Positions 17,942-27,941 of a stretch of DNA of 38,011 nucleotides are shown here, piece after piece (position 1 is the first letter of the stretch; each line of letters begins with the position of its first letter). A program made the translations under genes and the position numbers. The stretch is from an uncultured Ignavibacteriota bacterium (GTDB lineage: Bacteria > Bacteroidota > Ignavibacteria > UBA10030 > UBA8401), in the NCBI GenBank assembly GCA_903884005.1, contig CAISDA010000037.1, forward strand, positions 1-38,011, written 5' to 3'. Below the pieces are notes generated by a model. That model was not told the origin of the DNA. It saw nothing but the letters and a program-made list of their open reading frames with translations, and did not search any database.

Positions 17942-18978
17942 TAGAGGGCATTTCTCCTTAAGTAGTGGTGAAACGAATCTCCTGAGCAATCCCGAACAAT
18001 CAATCGGGGAAGTTGAAAGGGATCGGTCTCCGCACTGATCCGGGCCTGAAAATTGCTCGATGCGTTCAGACAGCCGGCTCCTATGACAATGGCGCGAGAA
18101 TGTGCGTCGTACGAATCCTGAGTGCCATAGGGGTATGCAAAACTGGTAACTTTTTTGTGCGTGTTTGCCTCAATCGTTTCAATTGATCCAATAATTTCCT
18201 TACGCTGGGCCTCTTTATCCAGCGAGGACAAAAAAACATGGTTGACGGTATGAGCACCGATATCAACGAGTCCGTCAACAGCCAAAGTCCTGATCTGTTC
18301 CCACGACAGAGCCCGGTGAGTTCGCCGCGCAGAGCCGCTGTCGCCGACAACGGTCCGAAGGTCATGAATAACCTGTTCCTGAATTTCGTACGACCGGTTC
18401 CTCAAAATACAGTGCAGATCCCGATAGGCTTTATGAGCGGGTGTCGGATGACCGGCATCCCGGACGGTCCATGAATCATTGCGAAGATCACGCTGTCGGT
18501 TGTGTGACCGATACAACTGCCATACGTAGTGTTCCTCTGCAATATTCAACTTTAAAATTTTCGGCAATCTGCCGGTCCGTAGCATAACCCGCTCCAGTTC
18601 ATCGCAAAAAAATTCGCGATGCGAAGAGACATAGCCGGTGGTAACAAATATGGTGGCCGGGATTGAATATTTTTTCAGCAATGGCCAGGCATAATCGTAA
18701 TTGTTGGCATAGCCGTCATCGAACGTAATTGCAACGGCGTTGCGGGGAACAGTTCCATTGAGGGCTGCAGCGGCCAAGTCGTTCAGCGGCAACACACGGT
18801 AGAATTTGCTGAGCACCTCAAGGTGTTCTTCGAAATGTGCCGGCGTTACCGAGAGCAACTGCGGATCGGCTGATACATCATTCACACGATGATAAATGAG
18901 GATTGTCGGACCAGGGGCAATCCGCCCCCGTATCTGCCGCAATGCATTCCGGAATCTTCCCAAACCGCGAATTCTCAC
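17941..18978 (-). CDS. Polysaccharide deacetylase (NodB/CE4 domain)
   Basis: A 345-residue CE4 protein with a complete motif set: TFDDG at 85-89, HTVNH at 243-247 and AYPYG at 281-285. It has a long insert (about residues 115-220) between motifs 1 and 2, as in many deacetylases from exopolysaccharide loci. No signal peptide is evident, so it may act on the cytoplasmic face. It starts with GTG, with GAGG 6 nt upstream, and overlaps the upstream stop as GTGA. It is the second of the two standard CE4 genes in the window; the other is at 5807-6715. They are only distantly alike and probably act on different residues. Confidence 0.93.
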   Translation of the reverse strand: MRIRGLGRFRNALRQIRGRIAPGPTILIYHRVNDVSADPQLLSVTPAHFEEHLEVLSKFYRVLPLNDLAAAALNGTVPRNAVAITFDDGYANNYDYAWPLLKKYSIPATIFVTTGYVSSHREFFCDELERVMLRTGRLPKILKLNIAEEHYVWQLYRSHNRQRDLRNDSWTVRDAGHPTPAHKAYRDLHCILRNRSYEIQEQVIHDLRTVVGDSGSARRTHRALSWEQIRTLAVDGLVDIGAHTVNHVFLSSLDKEAQRKEIIGSIETIEANTHKKVTSFAYPYGTQDSYDAHSRAIVIGAGCLNASSNFQARISAETDPFQLPRLIVRDCSGDSFHHYLRRNAL

Positions 18979-20144
18979 TTCACACCTCTCAATATTCGTA
19001 ATATATTTTCAATTCCCATTTGTGCCCGATACGATCTTCTGTCCATCAGCCGGGTACTGGGCTTGCTGCTAACACGCACCTCTGGCCGTTGCAGCAGGCA
19101 GCGGAAGACCGAGTAGAATGGCAGTACCTTGGCGGCACGAGCGATAAAGGCAATGCAACCGTGAAGAACCGGAAGTGCGCCAACCCACACCTTTCTCAGC
19201 AACCGCCCAACGCGATATCGGGGAGTCTGTATGATACGCAGTATGTCGTCGGTTGGGCGAAGTTCAATGTTCGGATGCCTTTCCGCCTGAATATTCGCAA
19301 TCATTTCGAGCACCTGCTTGGGATGTGCCCCCTTATATTCTTCCAGCCAACTCATCGGATAATGGAGTACATCGCATACTGCATATGGGTCGAGCAACTT
19401 GAAATAAATTTGTTCCGCCCACCTTTCCATCAGTTGAAATGCCGCCCAATCGACACATGAGTAATACGCACATTTTTGCCGAACTTGTTTCGGCAATAGC
19501 ATACAATAATGATAAAGAAAAATTTTCCGTTTCCGTATTTCCGGGCCAGACTTCCATTCTCTGTGCCGCATATCCGTTCCTTCACCATCAATCACTGTCG
19601 GCGGACGATGTGTCGTATATCTGTAGTTTTTTCCCCAGGCGAACAAGCGATGGATTTGAGTGAAATGAACGCTTAAATATTCTCCGTTCTCTAGAAAATC
19701 AATACCGCCCCAAAATTGAAGAATAGGAAATGAAATTTGAGTGCACCCTGTTTCAAGCATAGCAACAATTGCAGGCATGTCTTCTTCCAGGTAGAATTCA
19801 TCCACATCCACCTGCCACAGGTGTGTGCCGGTAGCACGCCGCGCATACGCCTGAGACATCTCATGTTTTTCGCCGGGCCAAAATCCGCTCGGATGCCCTT
19901 CATCCTCCGCTCTCACAATCGTGATCTTATTCTCCGGATCTTCTTTCATCTTGAACCGGTGCAGCACTTCCAATGTATCGTCGATGGAATGACCGTCGGG
20001 TGTGGCGACCGCTGCTGCTGCCTGGCACGCCCCTTCAACAACGATTATTTGATGCGCCCAGGGATATATCGACCGCAGATTGTAGCGTGTAAACGGTTCC
20101 CCGTTAAGCACGATCATTCCAAACGTGATACGTGGTCCACCCAT
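18975..20144 (-). CDS. Glycosyltransferase family 2-like protein
   Basis: A GT-A-like protein of 389 residues from the ATG at 20144, which has AAGG 7 nt upstream; a GTG at 20165 is possible but without a ribosome site. Motifs: FGMIVLNGEPFTRYNLRSIYP at the N-terminus, IIVVEGA (33-39) and VDVDEF (112-117) as the metal-binding D-x-D. These are typical of a group of GT2-related enzymes in polysaccharide loci. A hydrophobic stretch near residues 320-345 could be a membrane helix. Its role is probably a glycosyl transfer, but the donor and linkage are unknown. Its TGA overlaps the GTG of the deacetylase gene. Confidence 0.85.
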   Translation of the reverse strand: MGGPRITFGMIVLNGEPFTRYNLRSIYPWAHQIIVVEGACQAAAAVATPDGHSIDDTLEVLHRFKMKEDPENKITIVRAEDEGHPSGFWPGEKHEMSQAYARRATGTHLWQVDVDEFYLEEDMPAIVAMLETGCTQISFPILQFWGGIDFLENGEYLSVHFTQIHRLFAWGKNYRYTTHRPPTVIDGEGTDMRHREWKSGPEIRKRKIFLYHYCMLLPKQVRQKCAYYSCVDWAAFQLMERWAEQIYFKLLDPYAVCDVLHYPMSWLEEYKGAHPKQVLEMIANIQAERHPNIELRPTDDILRIIQTPRYRVGRLLRKVWVGALPVLHGCIAFIARAAKVLPFYSVFRCLLQRPEVRVSSKPSTRLMDRRSYRAQMGIENILRILRGVK

Positions 20145-20174
20145 GTGAGAGCCTTCATCGGACACAAGTGTGTT

Positions 20175-21539
20175 TCACCGTGATACATCGACATTTTGAA
20201 GAACAAACTTACGCTTTCCTCTCGTGGTGAGAGGAATCGAATCGATGAACCTAATATGTGCTTGGATAGCAGCAATTTTTCGAAAATTCGAGACGATCTC
20301 TTCAGCGTCCTCGTTCGAAAAATCGGGAGACGGAACGATCAACAGGGTAATGACACCGGGCGTATCCTGTACGATCTGCCATATGACAATATTTTTATAC
20401 GCCTTTAAATGTTGTCCGAAACCGATCGCAGGAATACTTGAACCATCACTGCGGAATAATAAGTCTTGTCTGCGCCCCAACATGTGTTCGAGAAAAACTA
20501 CTCCCTTCTTGATTCCGCCAAATACTGCCAGATCTCCCGTCCGGTATCGAATAAAGGGCATTGCAAAATTCCAGAATCCTGTCACAACCACTTCCCCTTC
20601 ATCCCCTACCGCAACGTGGCGCCCTTGGTTGTCGAGAACTTCAACGAGCCCAATAAAAGGAGAGCACTTGTACACATGTTTTCCTGCTTCCGTATGTCCA
20701 TATAATGCCCCTTCAGAATGGCCGTATTGACGATAGACTCGAGTATGAAAAGCCGCCTCGATCAATCCGATTTGTTCTTCACTACACATTTCCGCCGTGA
20801 GCTGGACACCTTTGATTGGTTGAATAAATTCGATTCCATGATCGAGGCAATAGCGTGCGACTTCAGATATGGCCGACGGGTACCCCAATAAGAATGAAAT
20901 TCCCGATTTTTGAATATGGTGAACATACTGAAGTATCGTGTCTTGTTTTAAGTGTAATGTTGAAAATATGGTGCTGCCATACGGCAGCTCATTCGGAGGA
21001 TTTCTGGCAATCCAATAAATTTTTTCATCCAACAATTGTTGGGGAACCGGAGAACCGGCAAAGGCGGCGATCCTGTCTCCTTCCCGATATCCCATTTTCT
21101 CAAACCAATACGCCTGGTGCGCTGAAAGCATCGTTCCCATATATTGGCACGTCATAAATTCGAGAGGCTCGCCGGTGCTTCCGCCCGTGTTGAAAACGCC
21201 GGTGTGCATGAAGCTCACCCGATCGGACATAAGCGATTGATAATTTTTTTTAACGATGGCCTTCTCGAGCAGGGGCACTTCTGTGAATCTGGAAAGATCA
21301 CGTGCATCCCACTGCATCGAACGAAACATATCCGTGTAATAGGGGCAATGGACTTTGGCATACGACAATATGCGGCTCAATCTATGTAATCTGCCATGTT
21401 CCAAAGTGTCCGCCGGTTCAGTCTCCATATGACGGAGCTGGTCAAGTGTTTTCTTGTATAAATAATGGAATTTCAGCGATTCAGCAAAACGCGCGCCATG
21501 AACGATTGGACGCTGCAACCACTTAATGGAATGGATCAT
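20175..21539 (-). CDS. PaaK/CapK-like adenylate-forming enzyme, copy A
   Basis: A 454-residue member of the phenylacetate-CoA ligase/CapK branch of adenylate-forming enzymes. It has NTGGSTGEP at 117-125 (the phosphate loop), YGHSEG at 272-277, YRTGD at 332-336 (ribose contact), GRRQD at 355-359 and the C-terminal lysine region TTRGKRKF near 438-445. Such proteins activate a carboxylic acid with ATP; CapK homologs are frequent in capsule loci but their substrates are mostly unknown. The next gene, at 21576-22937, is a tandem paralog, clearly alike over the whole length with no gaps through residue 340. The start is the ATG at 21539. All motifs look complete, so this copy is likely active. Confidence 0.9.
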   Translation of the reverse strand: MIHSIKWLQRPIVHGARFAESLKFHYLYKKTLDQLRHMETEPADTLEHGRLHRLSRILSYAKVHCPYYTDMFRSMQWDARDLSRFTEVPLLEKAIVKKNYQSLMSDRVSFMHTGVFNTGGSTGEPLEFMTCQYMGTMLSAHQAYWFEKMGYREGDRIAAFAGSPVPQQLLDEKIYWIARNPPNELPYGSTIFSTLHLKQDTILQYVHHIQKSGISFLLGYPSAISEVARYCLDHGIEFIQPIKGVQLTAEMCSEEQIGLIEAAFHTRVYRQYGHSEGALYGHTEAGKHVYKCSPFIGLVEVLDNQGRHVAVGDEGEVVVTGFWNFAMPFIRYRTGDLAVFGGIKKGVVFLEHMLGRRQDLLFRSDGSSIPAIGFGQHLKAYKNIVIWQIVQDTPGVITLLIVPSPDFSNEDAEEIVSNFRKIAAIQAHIRFIDSIPLTTRGKRKFVLQNVDVSR

Positions 21540-21575
21540 GCATGGCCTCCGTCAGTCCGTTCTCAACATTGTTCT

Positions 21576-22937
21576 TCAGGAAATATTTTGCAGCAGCAGC
21601 CGCCGCTTGCCGCTCATGGTCAATGGAATAGAATCAACGGGCGTAACAACTGCGGTGATCGAAGCGAAGTCCTTAAATTTCTTGACGATCTCCCGCTCAT
21701 CATCACTCGAAAAATCGGGCAGCGGGACAACCAACACTTTCACTACGCCCGGTTGGTCTTGCGTGATCTGCCACACATCAACATTCTTTAATGCTTTTAA
21801 ATCGTGTCCCAGGGGTATAGATTTTAAGGGAATCCGTGCGCCGTCGCTGCGAAGCACCCAATTTTGCGCACGCCCTTCAAGACGTTTCAGGTGAACCACC
21901 CCCTCATGGGTACCGCCATATACCGCTAAATCTTCAGTGCGATACCGGATAAAAGGCATGGCAAAATTCCAAAATCCGGTCACAACGATTTCCCCCTCCT
22001 CCCCAACCCCGACGTGGCGCCCATGCGCATCCAGAACTTCGACAAACCCAACGAAAGGCGAACAGTCGTATTCCTGTTTGTCCGCTTCGGTATGCCCATA
22101 AATGGATCCCTCTGCATGACCATACTGGCCGTACACGTGAGTCTGAAAAGCCGTCCTGATCAACTCGATTTGTTCATCACTCACCATTTCCGCAGTGAGT
22201 TGAACACCTTTGATCGGTTGAGGGAACGTGATCTGATGGTCGAGACAATAACGAGCGACCTCTGAGATCGCCGAGGGATATCCTAACAGGAATGAAAACC
22301 CGGACTCCTGAAGGCTTCGGATATACCATGAGATCGTATCCTGGTTCAAATATCGGGTGGAATAAATGATGCTGCCATACGGAAGTTCATCCGGAGTGTC
22401 TCTGGCAATCCAATAGATGTTGTTCTCCAGCATTTGTTGGCATAAAGTAGCGCCGGAAAATGCCGCGATCCTGTCTCCTTCCTGATATCCCATTTTCTCG
22501 AACCAATATCTCTGGTGCGCCGAAACAACTGTCCCCATTTGGTGACAGGAAAGGAACTGAAGAGGCTGGCCGGTGCTGCCGCCCGTATTGAACGGGCCTG
22601 CATGGATGAACTGAATTCGATCGGAAACAAGCGCTTGATAATTAGATCTGATTATTTTTTTATCAAGCAACGGAAGTTCGGCGAATCCCGAGAGATCGCG
22701 TGTATTCCATTTCATCGCACGGAACAGGTTCGTGTAAAACGGACAATGCTCGCCGGCATAGGTAAGAATACGATGTAATTTCTTTTGTCTGCAGTTGTGT
22801 AATTTGCCGGCTTCGGCAGAATCCATATGATAGAGCTGGTCGAGTATCGTCTTCGATAAAAGGTGAAGCTCCACCGTGTCCGCAAATCGGGCTCCATGAA
22901 CAATTGGATGGTGCAACCAGGTTATTGTATTATTCAT
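21576..22937 (-). CDS. PaaK/CapK-like adenylate-forming enzyme, copy B
   Basis: A 453-residue tandem paralog of the gene at 20175-21539, over half identical by eye and aligned without gaps in the first 340 residues. NTGGSTGQP (117-125) and YGHAEG (272-277) are conserved, as is the C-terminal GKRR. However, YRTGD is changed to YRTED at 332-336 and the next motif reads GRAQN instead of GRRQD. A Gly-to-Glu change in the ribose loop is unusual for the family, so activity or nucleotide preference may differ. The ATG at 22937 has GGAG 7 nt upstream. The separation between the two copies is 36 bp, which fits a local duplication followed by divergence. Confidence 0.9.
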   Translation of the reverse strand: MNNTITWLHHPIVHGARFADTVELHLLSKTILDQLYHMDSAEAGKLHNCRQKKLHRILTYAGEHCPFYTNLFRAMKWNTRDLSGFAELPLLDKKIIRSNYQALVSDRIQFIHAGPFNTGGSTGQPLQFLSCHQMGTVVSAHQRYWFEKMGYQEGDRIAAFSGATLCQQMLENNIYWIARDTPDELPYGSIIYSTRYLNQDTISWYIRSLQESGFSFLLGYPSAISEVARYCLDHQITFPQPIKGVQLTAEMVSDEQIELIRTAFQTHVYGQYGHAEGSIYGHTEADKQEYDCSPFVGFVEVLDAHGRHVGVGEEGEIVVTGFWNFAMPFIRYRTEDLAVYGGTHEGVVHLKRLEGRAQNWVLRSDGARIPLKSIPLGHDLKALKNVDVWQITQDQPGVVKVLVVPLPDFSSDDEREIVKKFKDFASITAVVTPVDSIPLTMSGKRRLLLQNIS

Positions 22938-22979
22938 CGGCTGTCTCCGCGACTATTTTCTCCGCCTCGTATCTTTATG

Positions 22980-24467
22980 TTATCCTATCATCCGATCCAT
23001 TCTTCGGAATAGTGTTGTTGCATGCGTTCCATGAAAAGCACGCGACTCAGTTGTGGTATGCGGAACGAATTGATGCCGATATCCATACGCTATAAAAACC
23101 AGGAGCCAGCTGAGTTCAAACATATGGCCGACAACGATCAGCATATCGCCCATCCCATTCATGACAATCGCAACGATGAGGCAGAATCCGGCGAAACTCA
23201 GTTGTCGTTCGATGGCATCTGAATAATGGATCCCCCTAAAAGCATTCCGTATCGTCGTGCCGATCAGCAGCAGGTACGCCAATCCGCCGGCGATCCCGTA
23301 CGACATCGAAAAAATAAGCAGATCGTTGTGAGCGTGATTTGTTTTCCCAATCGGAGCCAGAGTCCAGCCCACTCCCAGCGGTTCCTGTAATACTTGCCGG
23401 GAAGCCCAATCCCACCGGATCCACCGGGAATATTCTTGGCCCGATTGTGAAAAATCATTATATCGGGTTGTCAGGACATGAATAATATTATTAAAATATT
23501 CGGCACCGGAATAAAATAATGCAAGCACGAGCAGCGATATGACCATTAATGAATACATACCACCGCGGCTGCGTCCCTTAACAAATACTGTCATGATCCA
23601 GCACGCTGTCAGCAACACGACGAAAAACGAGATCAACGCGCCTCTGGCGCCGGTTATCGCCGCTGTCAGAATATGGAAGAACCCCAACCCGGTGAAAAAA
23701 TATCGTGACAATTTTGATCGTGAGGATAACCCGTATCCGATAATCGCACTGGCGGCAACAGAGATCGCGGGGCCGAGGAATGTGCTGGTGAAACTGAAAG
23801 AGAGGCCGCCGATGTCAAAATTGGCTTCCTGATCACCCAATGCAAACCTCATACCCTGAGATCTCATCATCAGTACAAAGGCCGACCACTGAAGAGCCGT
23901 AAATGCCGAAAGAAAAATAAAGATGCGCCGCCGGTCTTGTTTACTGTCGATGATGGAGCACACAGCGGGAAATACAGCAATGACTGTTAATATTCGCAAC
24001 AACGGTGTACAATTATCAATGACGGCGATTTGCCCCTGGCCGGCATAGAAAAATGACGTAAAAAATCCGAACACGTATAAGCCACTCGATAATCGTAGAA
24101 CGCCGTTGTCGTGATGTATCCGTTGCCACCCATAGTATTTGCCAAGCTGGAGAAATGTTAAGAAAAATAACCCATGGGGCAGAAGGAGCACAAACGTTGT
24201 CGGCGGCGGAATGACCATGATGCATCCCAAAAAAATGATCATGGGCGCCCAATTATCATAGCGAATGCATACCGACGACTGGAAGACATACAAGAAGAGG
24301 GCAACAGCCGCAGCGATGACCGACTGATACGACGGAACCAACGGGGCTGCATACCACGTGAGACAACACACGGACGTAAATGCAAACCCAAAGTAATATG
24401 GAATTGCAGATGTGCGGCTATAGTATGAATTAACCACGTGAGTGCTCTGGGGAATCGCATTATTCAT
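22980..24467 (-). CDS. O-antigen ligase/polymerase-like membrane protein
   Basis: A 495-residue polytopic inner-membrane protein with about 10-12 hydrophobic segments. It has TGARGAL at 272-278 and the family-typical periplasmic motif NHAHND at 377-382, preceded by PLGVGW, as in the Wzy/WaaL (O-antigen ligase) superfamily. Such proteins either polymerise repeat units or ligate the glycan to lipid A or another acceptor. In a locus with an ABC exporter, ligation or cell-surface transfer is plausible; polymerisation is the other option and the sequence does not decide. It overlaps the Wzt-like gene by 8 bp, indicating coupled translation. Confidence 0.85.
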   Translation of the reverse strand: MNNAIPQSTHVVNSYYSRTSAIPYYFGFAFTSVCCLTWYAAPLVPSYQSVIAAAVALFLYVFQSSVCIRYDNWAPMIIFLGCIMVIPPPTTFVLLLPHGLFFLTFLQLGKYYGWQRIHHDNGVLRLSSGLYVFGFFTSFFYAGQGQIAVIDNCTPLLRILTVIAVFPAVCSIIDSKQDRRRIFIFLSAFTALQWSAFVLMMRSQGMRFALGDQEANFDIGGLSFSFTSTFLGPAISVAASAIIGYGLSSRSKLSRYFFTGLGFFHILTAAITGARGALISFFVVLLTACWIMTVFVKGRSRGGMYSLMVISLLVLALFYSGAEYFNNIIHVLTTRYNDFSQSGQEYSRWIRWDWASRQVLQEPLGVGWTLAPIGKTNHAHNDLLIFSMSYGIAGGLAYLLLIGTTIRNAFRGIHYSDAIERQLSFAGFCLIVAIVMNGMGDMLIVVGHMFELSWLLVFIAYGYRHQFVPHTTTESRAFHGTHATTLFRRMDRMIG

Positions 24468-25713
24468 TCAGTGTCGTGATGTTCCATTTTTGGTCCAGCA
24501 GCACCGGGCTATGGTCGTTGATGCGTCCCGTGCCGAAAAAATCGGCTGCCGCTACTTCTATCAAAGCCGCGCCTTCAAGATAGTCTGCAACTTCCCCGCC
24601 AATGCGAATTTCAGTCGTCACACGATAATATCCGGGTATGAGCGGAAACCGATTGATCGAACACATAAGAATACCCGATCTGGGCGTATTGCCTGGTAAG
24701 AACGAAACATCATACGTGCTCGGCCGGGATATATATTGGCCTTTACTGTCACGAATAGTAAACGACAAATGAAATGGCTTCGGATGCTCCGTAAATTCAA
24801 ATTGAAATGCAATGGTACAGACATCACCGCATTGCACTGCCGGAAGCAGCTTCCCTTGCTGGTCTACCAAGTACACGTCTTTTAATCGTACTTCACCGCT
24901 TCCCGATCTGTCGCTGCGCTGTGCAGGCGGAACCCTTACCATGCCGAGATACACGCCTTCGACATACTCATTCAATACCATCTTCGTGTGGCCGATGCCC
25001 TTCAACTCCCCGTTATGGATCAAAGCACAGCGGCTGCATAACAATTCGATCGCCGCCATGTTATGGCTGACGAAAAGCACCGTTCGCCCGCCTTTCGCCA
25101 CTTCTCCCATTTTTCCAAGACACTTCTGTTGAAATTGGACGTCTCCGACGGCCAATACTTCATCCACAATCAGTATCTCCGGTTCCAAATGCGCCGCAAC
25201 AGCAAAAGCAAGGCGAACATACATGCCGCTTGAATAGCGTTTGACCGGTGTATCGAGAAATTTCTCCACCTCTGCAAAGGCAACGATCTCGTCGAACTTC
25301 CTCCTGATCTCTTCCCTGCTCATGCCAAGGATGGCGCCGTTCAAAAAGACATTCTCGCGGCCTGTCAACTCCGGATGAAAACCCGTCCCGACCTCCAGCA
25401 AACTCGCCACTCTGCCCCGCACGGTGATCTTTCCTTTGGTCGGCGGTGTGATCTGGGAGAGGATCTTTAAGAGCGTGCTCTTGCCTGCGCCGTTGCGTCC
25501 GATGATCCCGACGGCTTCTCCTTCCTGCACAGAGAAGCTCACATCGGATAAGGCCCAAAAATCCGTTTCAGACTGCCCATGATGATTCTTCCCCGGTCTC
25601 AACCGGGATGCGATTTTGGCGATCTCGTCGCGCAGCGAGAGGTATGGTTCTTTATTGGCGCCGATGCGGTAGCGCTTGCTGATATGCTCTATTTCGATCA
25701 TTGGCTTTTTCAT
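24460..25713 (-). CDS. wzt: Polysaccharide ABC transporter ATP-binding protein (Wzt-like)
   Basis: The ATPase of an exporter that moves lipid-linked polysaccharide across the inner membrane. The 417-residue protein has Walker A in GIIGRNGAGKST (69-80), the signature YSSGM at 160-164, Walker B ILIVDE at 180-185, and the H-loop region LFVSHN. From about residue 255 comes a separate beta-rich domain in the position of the Wzt C-terminal carbohydrate-binding domain, which recognises the chain-end cap of the cognate polymer. The gene is 2 bp from the permease gene, forming an exporter operon. Confidence 0.95.
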   Translation of the reverse strand: MKKPMIEIEHISKRYRIGANKEPYLSLRDEIAKIASRLRPGKNHHGQSETDFWALSDVSFSVQEGEAVGIIGRNGAGKSTLLKILSQITPPTKGKITVRGRVASLLEVGTGFHPELTGRENVFLNGAILGMSREEIRRKFDEIVAFAEVEKFLDTPVKRYSSGMYVRLAFAVAAHLEPEILIVDEVLAVGDVQFQQKCLGKMGEVAKGGRTVLFVSHNMAAIELLCSRCALIHNGELKGIGHTKMVLNEYVEGVYLGMVRVPPAQRSDRSGSGEVRLKDVYLVDQQGKLLPAVQCGDVCTIAFQFEFTEHPKPFHLSFTIRDSKGQYISRPSTYDVSFLPGNTPRSGILMCSINRFPLIPGYYRVTTEIRIGGEVADYLEGAALIEVAAADFFGTGRINDHSPVLLDQKWNITTLNE

Positions 25714-25715
25714 CG

Positions 25716-26558
25716 CTATACGATATCCGCGAAATAATGTTCTGTATTCCTGAAGTAATACAGTCCGACAACGAAATATGCAGTGCTCATGAGTAAAGAA
25801 ATCCCTACGCTACCCCAATCAACGCTTCCGTGACCGAGCAAGCCCACGCGGGCATTTGTGATGACGCCTGAAATCGGATTGAGCCACAGCATCAAGGCTT
25901 TGATGACCGGATGGCTATCGAGCATCGACACAGGGTAAATGATCGGAGTAACATACATCATGATCTGAACGAAAAATGGCACGATATACCGAACATCCCG
26001 ATATTTCACATTTATCGCCGCAAGGAACATACCGGCACCCAACGACGTGAGTATTGCACAAAACAGCAATACAGGGAGAATGAGCAGTCCCATGACGTGG
26101 GGCATTAGTCCGTAGTAAACCATCATGCCGCCTAAGATGACCGATGAAATCGCGAGATCAACAAATCCCGTCGTGGCCGCCGTCACGGGAATGATCAACC
26201 GGGGAAAGTAGATCTTCTGGATCATGCCTGCGTTGGCAACCATTGAACCGCTGGCATTTGTGAGTGTATTCGAATAATACTGCCACAGAAGAAGGCCGAC
26301 GTACAAAAAGATCGGATAGGGTGTGCCGTCCCCGCTGTCTATCTTCGCCATTCCGTTGAAAATAAATGTGAATATGACCATCGTGACAAGCGGCTGGAAT
26401 AACGCCCAGATCACGCCGAGCACAGTCTGTTTGTACCGTACGGCGATATCGCGCCATGCCAGTACAAGAAAGAGATCCCTGAACCGCCACAGTTCTCTCC
26501 AGTTGATGGACAGCCATCGCTTGGGTGGAGCGATAACAAATTCATAGTGTGATGGCAC
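25716..26558 (-). CDS. wzm: Polysaccharide ABC transporter permease (Wzm-like)
   Basis: A 280-residue ABC-2-type permease, partner of the ATP-binding protein encoded directly after it. It has a cytoplasmic N-terminus (residues 1-38), about six hydrophobic helices, and the family-typical WRDIAVRYKQTVLGVIWALFQPL segment spanning the first helix; INVKYRDVRYIVPFF is also typical of the O-antigen/capsule exporters. The start is a GTG with AGGAG 7 nt upstream, which fits well. It would form a homodimeric channel for the lipid-linked glycan. A gap of 75 bp separates it from the upstream dehydrogenase gene. Confidence 0.95.
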   Translation of the reverse strand: MPSHYEFVIAPPKRWLSINWRELWRFRDLFLVLAWRDIAVRYKQTVLGVIWALFQPLVTMVIFTFIFNGMAKIDSGDGTPYPIFLYVGLLLWQYYSNTLTNASGSMVANAGMIQKIYFPRLIIPVTAATTGFVDLAISSVILGGMMVYYGLMPHVMGLLILPVLLFCAILTSLGAGMFLAAINVKYRDVRYIVPFFVQIMMYVTPIIYPVSMLDSHPVIKALMLWLNPISGVITNARVGLLGHGSVDWGSVGISLLMSTAYFVVGLYYFRNTEHYFADIV

Positions 26559-26633
26559 TTAAAGGCTCCTGACTATAGTTCATGACGAAGGGCGCATGCG
26601 GACGAGAAGGGTACGCGAAGATCCACTATGGTG

Positions 26634-27941
26634 CTACAATGTTCCATCAACACTTGCAGTATGAATGAAATTTTTAACATCATAGATCACGCATTTATGG
26701 TGCAGCTTAAGACATTCAATATTTATTTCCCTGAATCGCTCGTGCGCAACGGCCAGAATGATAGCGCTGTAATGATTTCCATTGAGCTCCGTCAGAATAT
26801 CGATTCCATATTCGTGGCGCACGTCTGCCGGCTTCGCCCATGGATCGTAGATCTCAACATCAATGCCGTAATTTTTGAGTTCGTGAACTATGTCCACGAC
26901 CTTCGTGTTTCGTATATCCGGACAGTTCTCTTTGAACGTAATACCGAGAATAAGCACTTTCGCACCGTTAACGATGTGGTCTTTCCGGATCATTAATTTT
27001 ACAACCTCAGCGGCCACAAACTTGCCCATGCCGTCGTTTAATCTCCGGCCTGCCAGAATAATCTCAGGGTGATAACCGTACTCTTGGGCCTTTTGGGCCA
27101 AATAATACGGATCAACGCCGATGCAGTGGCCGCCAACCAATCCCGGTTTAAATGGGAGAAAGTTCCATTTCGATCCGGCCGCCTGGAGCACCGCATCTGT
27201 GTCTATGTTCATGAGGTTGAAGATCTTCGCCAATTCATTCATAAAGGCAATATTGATATCCCTTTGTGAATTTTCTATCACTTTGGCGGCTTCCGCCACT
27301 TTTATGGTCGGCGCTAAATGCGTCCCGGCGGTGATCACAGACCGATAGAGCATGTCCACCTTCAGGCCTGTCTCCGGCGTCGAGCCTGACGTGACCTTTT
27401 TTATTTTTTCAACCGTGTGCTCTTTATCTCCGGGGTTGATGCGCTCGGGCGAGTATCCGGCAAAGAAATCTTCATTCAACCGTAACCCGGATACGTTCTC
27501 AACAACGGGGATACAATCTTCCTCTGTTGCACCCGGATAGACAGTCGATTCATAGATCACGATATCGCCTTGTGAGATCACACGGCCGACCGTGTCGCTT
27601 GCTTTTTTCAGTGGAGTTAAATCGGGCCGATTATTTTTGTCGACCGGCGTGGGAACGGTAACGATATAAATATTGCAGGCTTTGATCTCGGTAATGTCGC
27701 TCGAGCAAAACAATCCAACCGTTCCCCCGCTGCAGGGATTTTCTTTCACGAGTGAGGATCGGAGAATATCGTCGGAGACTTCCAGCGTGTGATCATGCCC
27801 GTGCATCAATTCCTGTACTCTGGCATTGTTCACATCGAAGCCTACCACAGGATATTTTGTTGCAAAGAGCCGGGCCAGCGGCAAACCGACATACCCCAGA
27901 CCGATGATCCCGATGCGGATATTGTTCAAAGGTTCATTCAT
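26634..27941 (-). CDS. UDP-N-acetylhexosamine 6-dehydrogenase (TviB/WbpO type)
   Basis: An NAD-dependent nucleotide-sugar dehydrogenase of 435 residues, converting a UDP-HexNAc to the uronic acid. GIIGLGYVG at 11-19 is the NAD loop, ESTVYPG near 131-137 and the catalytic Cys273 lies in [30 protein letters not shown] is the distinctive segment of the UDP-GalNAc/UDP-GlcNAc dehydrogenase branch (TviB, VipA, WbpO) and not of UDP-glucose dehydrogenases. The ATG at 27941 overlaps the stop of the epimerase gene by 8 bp. The frame extends to 27971, but [11 protein letters not shown] is the natural start. With the epimerase beside it, the expected product is UDP-GalNAcA (inference). Confidence 0.92.
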   Translation of the reverse strand: MNEPLNNIRIGIIGLGYVGLPLARLFATKYPVVGFDVNNARVQELMHGHDHTLEVSDDILRSSLVKENPCSGGTVGLFCSSDITEIKACNIYIVTVPTPVDKNNRPDLTPLKKASDTVGRVISQGDIVIYESTVYPGATEEDCIPVVENVSGLRLNEDFFAGYSPERINPGDKEHTVEKIKKVTSGSTPETGLKVDMLYRSVITAGTHLAPTIKVAEAAKVIENSQRDINIAFMNELAKIFNLMNIDTDAVLQAAGSKWNFLPFKPGLVGGHCIGVDPYYLAQKAQEYGYHPEIILAGRRLNDGMGKFVAAEVVKLMIRKDHIVNGAKVLILGITFKENCPDIRNTKVVDIVHELKNYGIDVEIYDPWAKPADVRHEYGIDILTELNGNHYSAIILAVAHERFREINIECLKLHHKCVIYDVKNFIHTASVDGTL

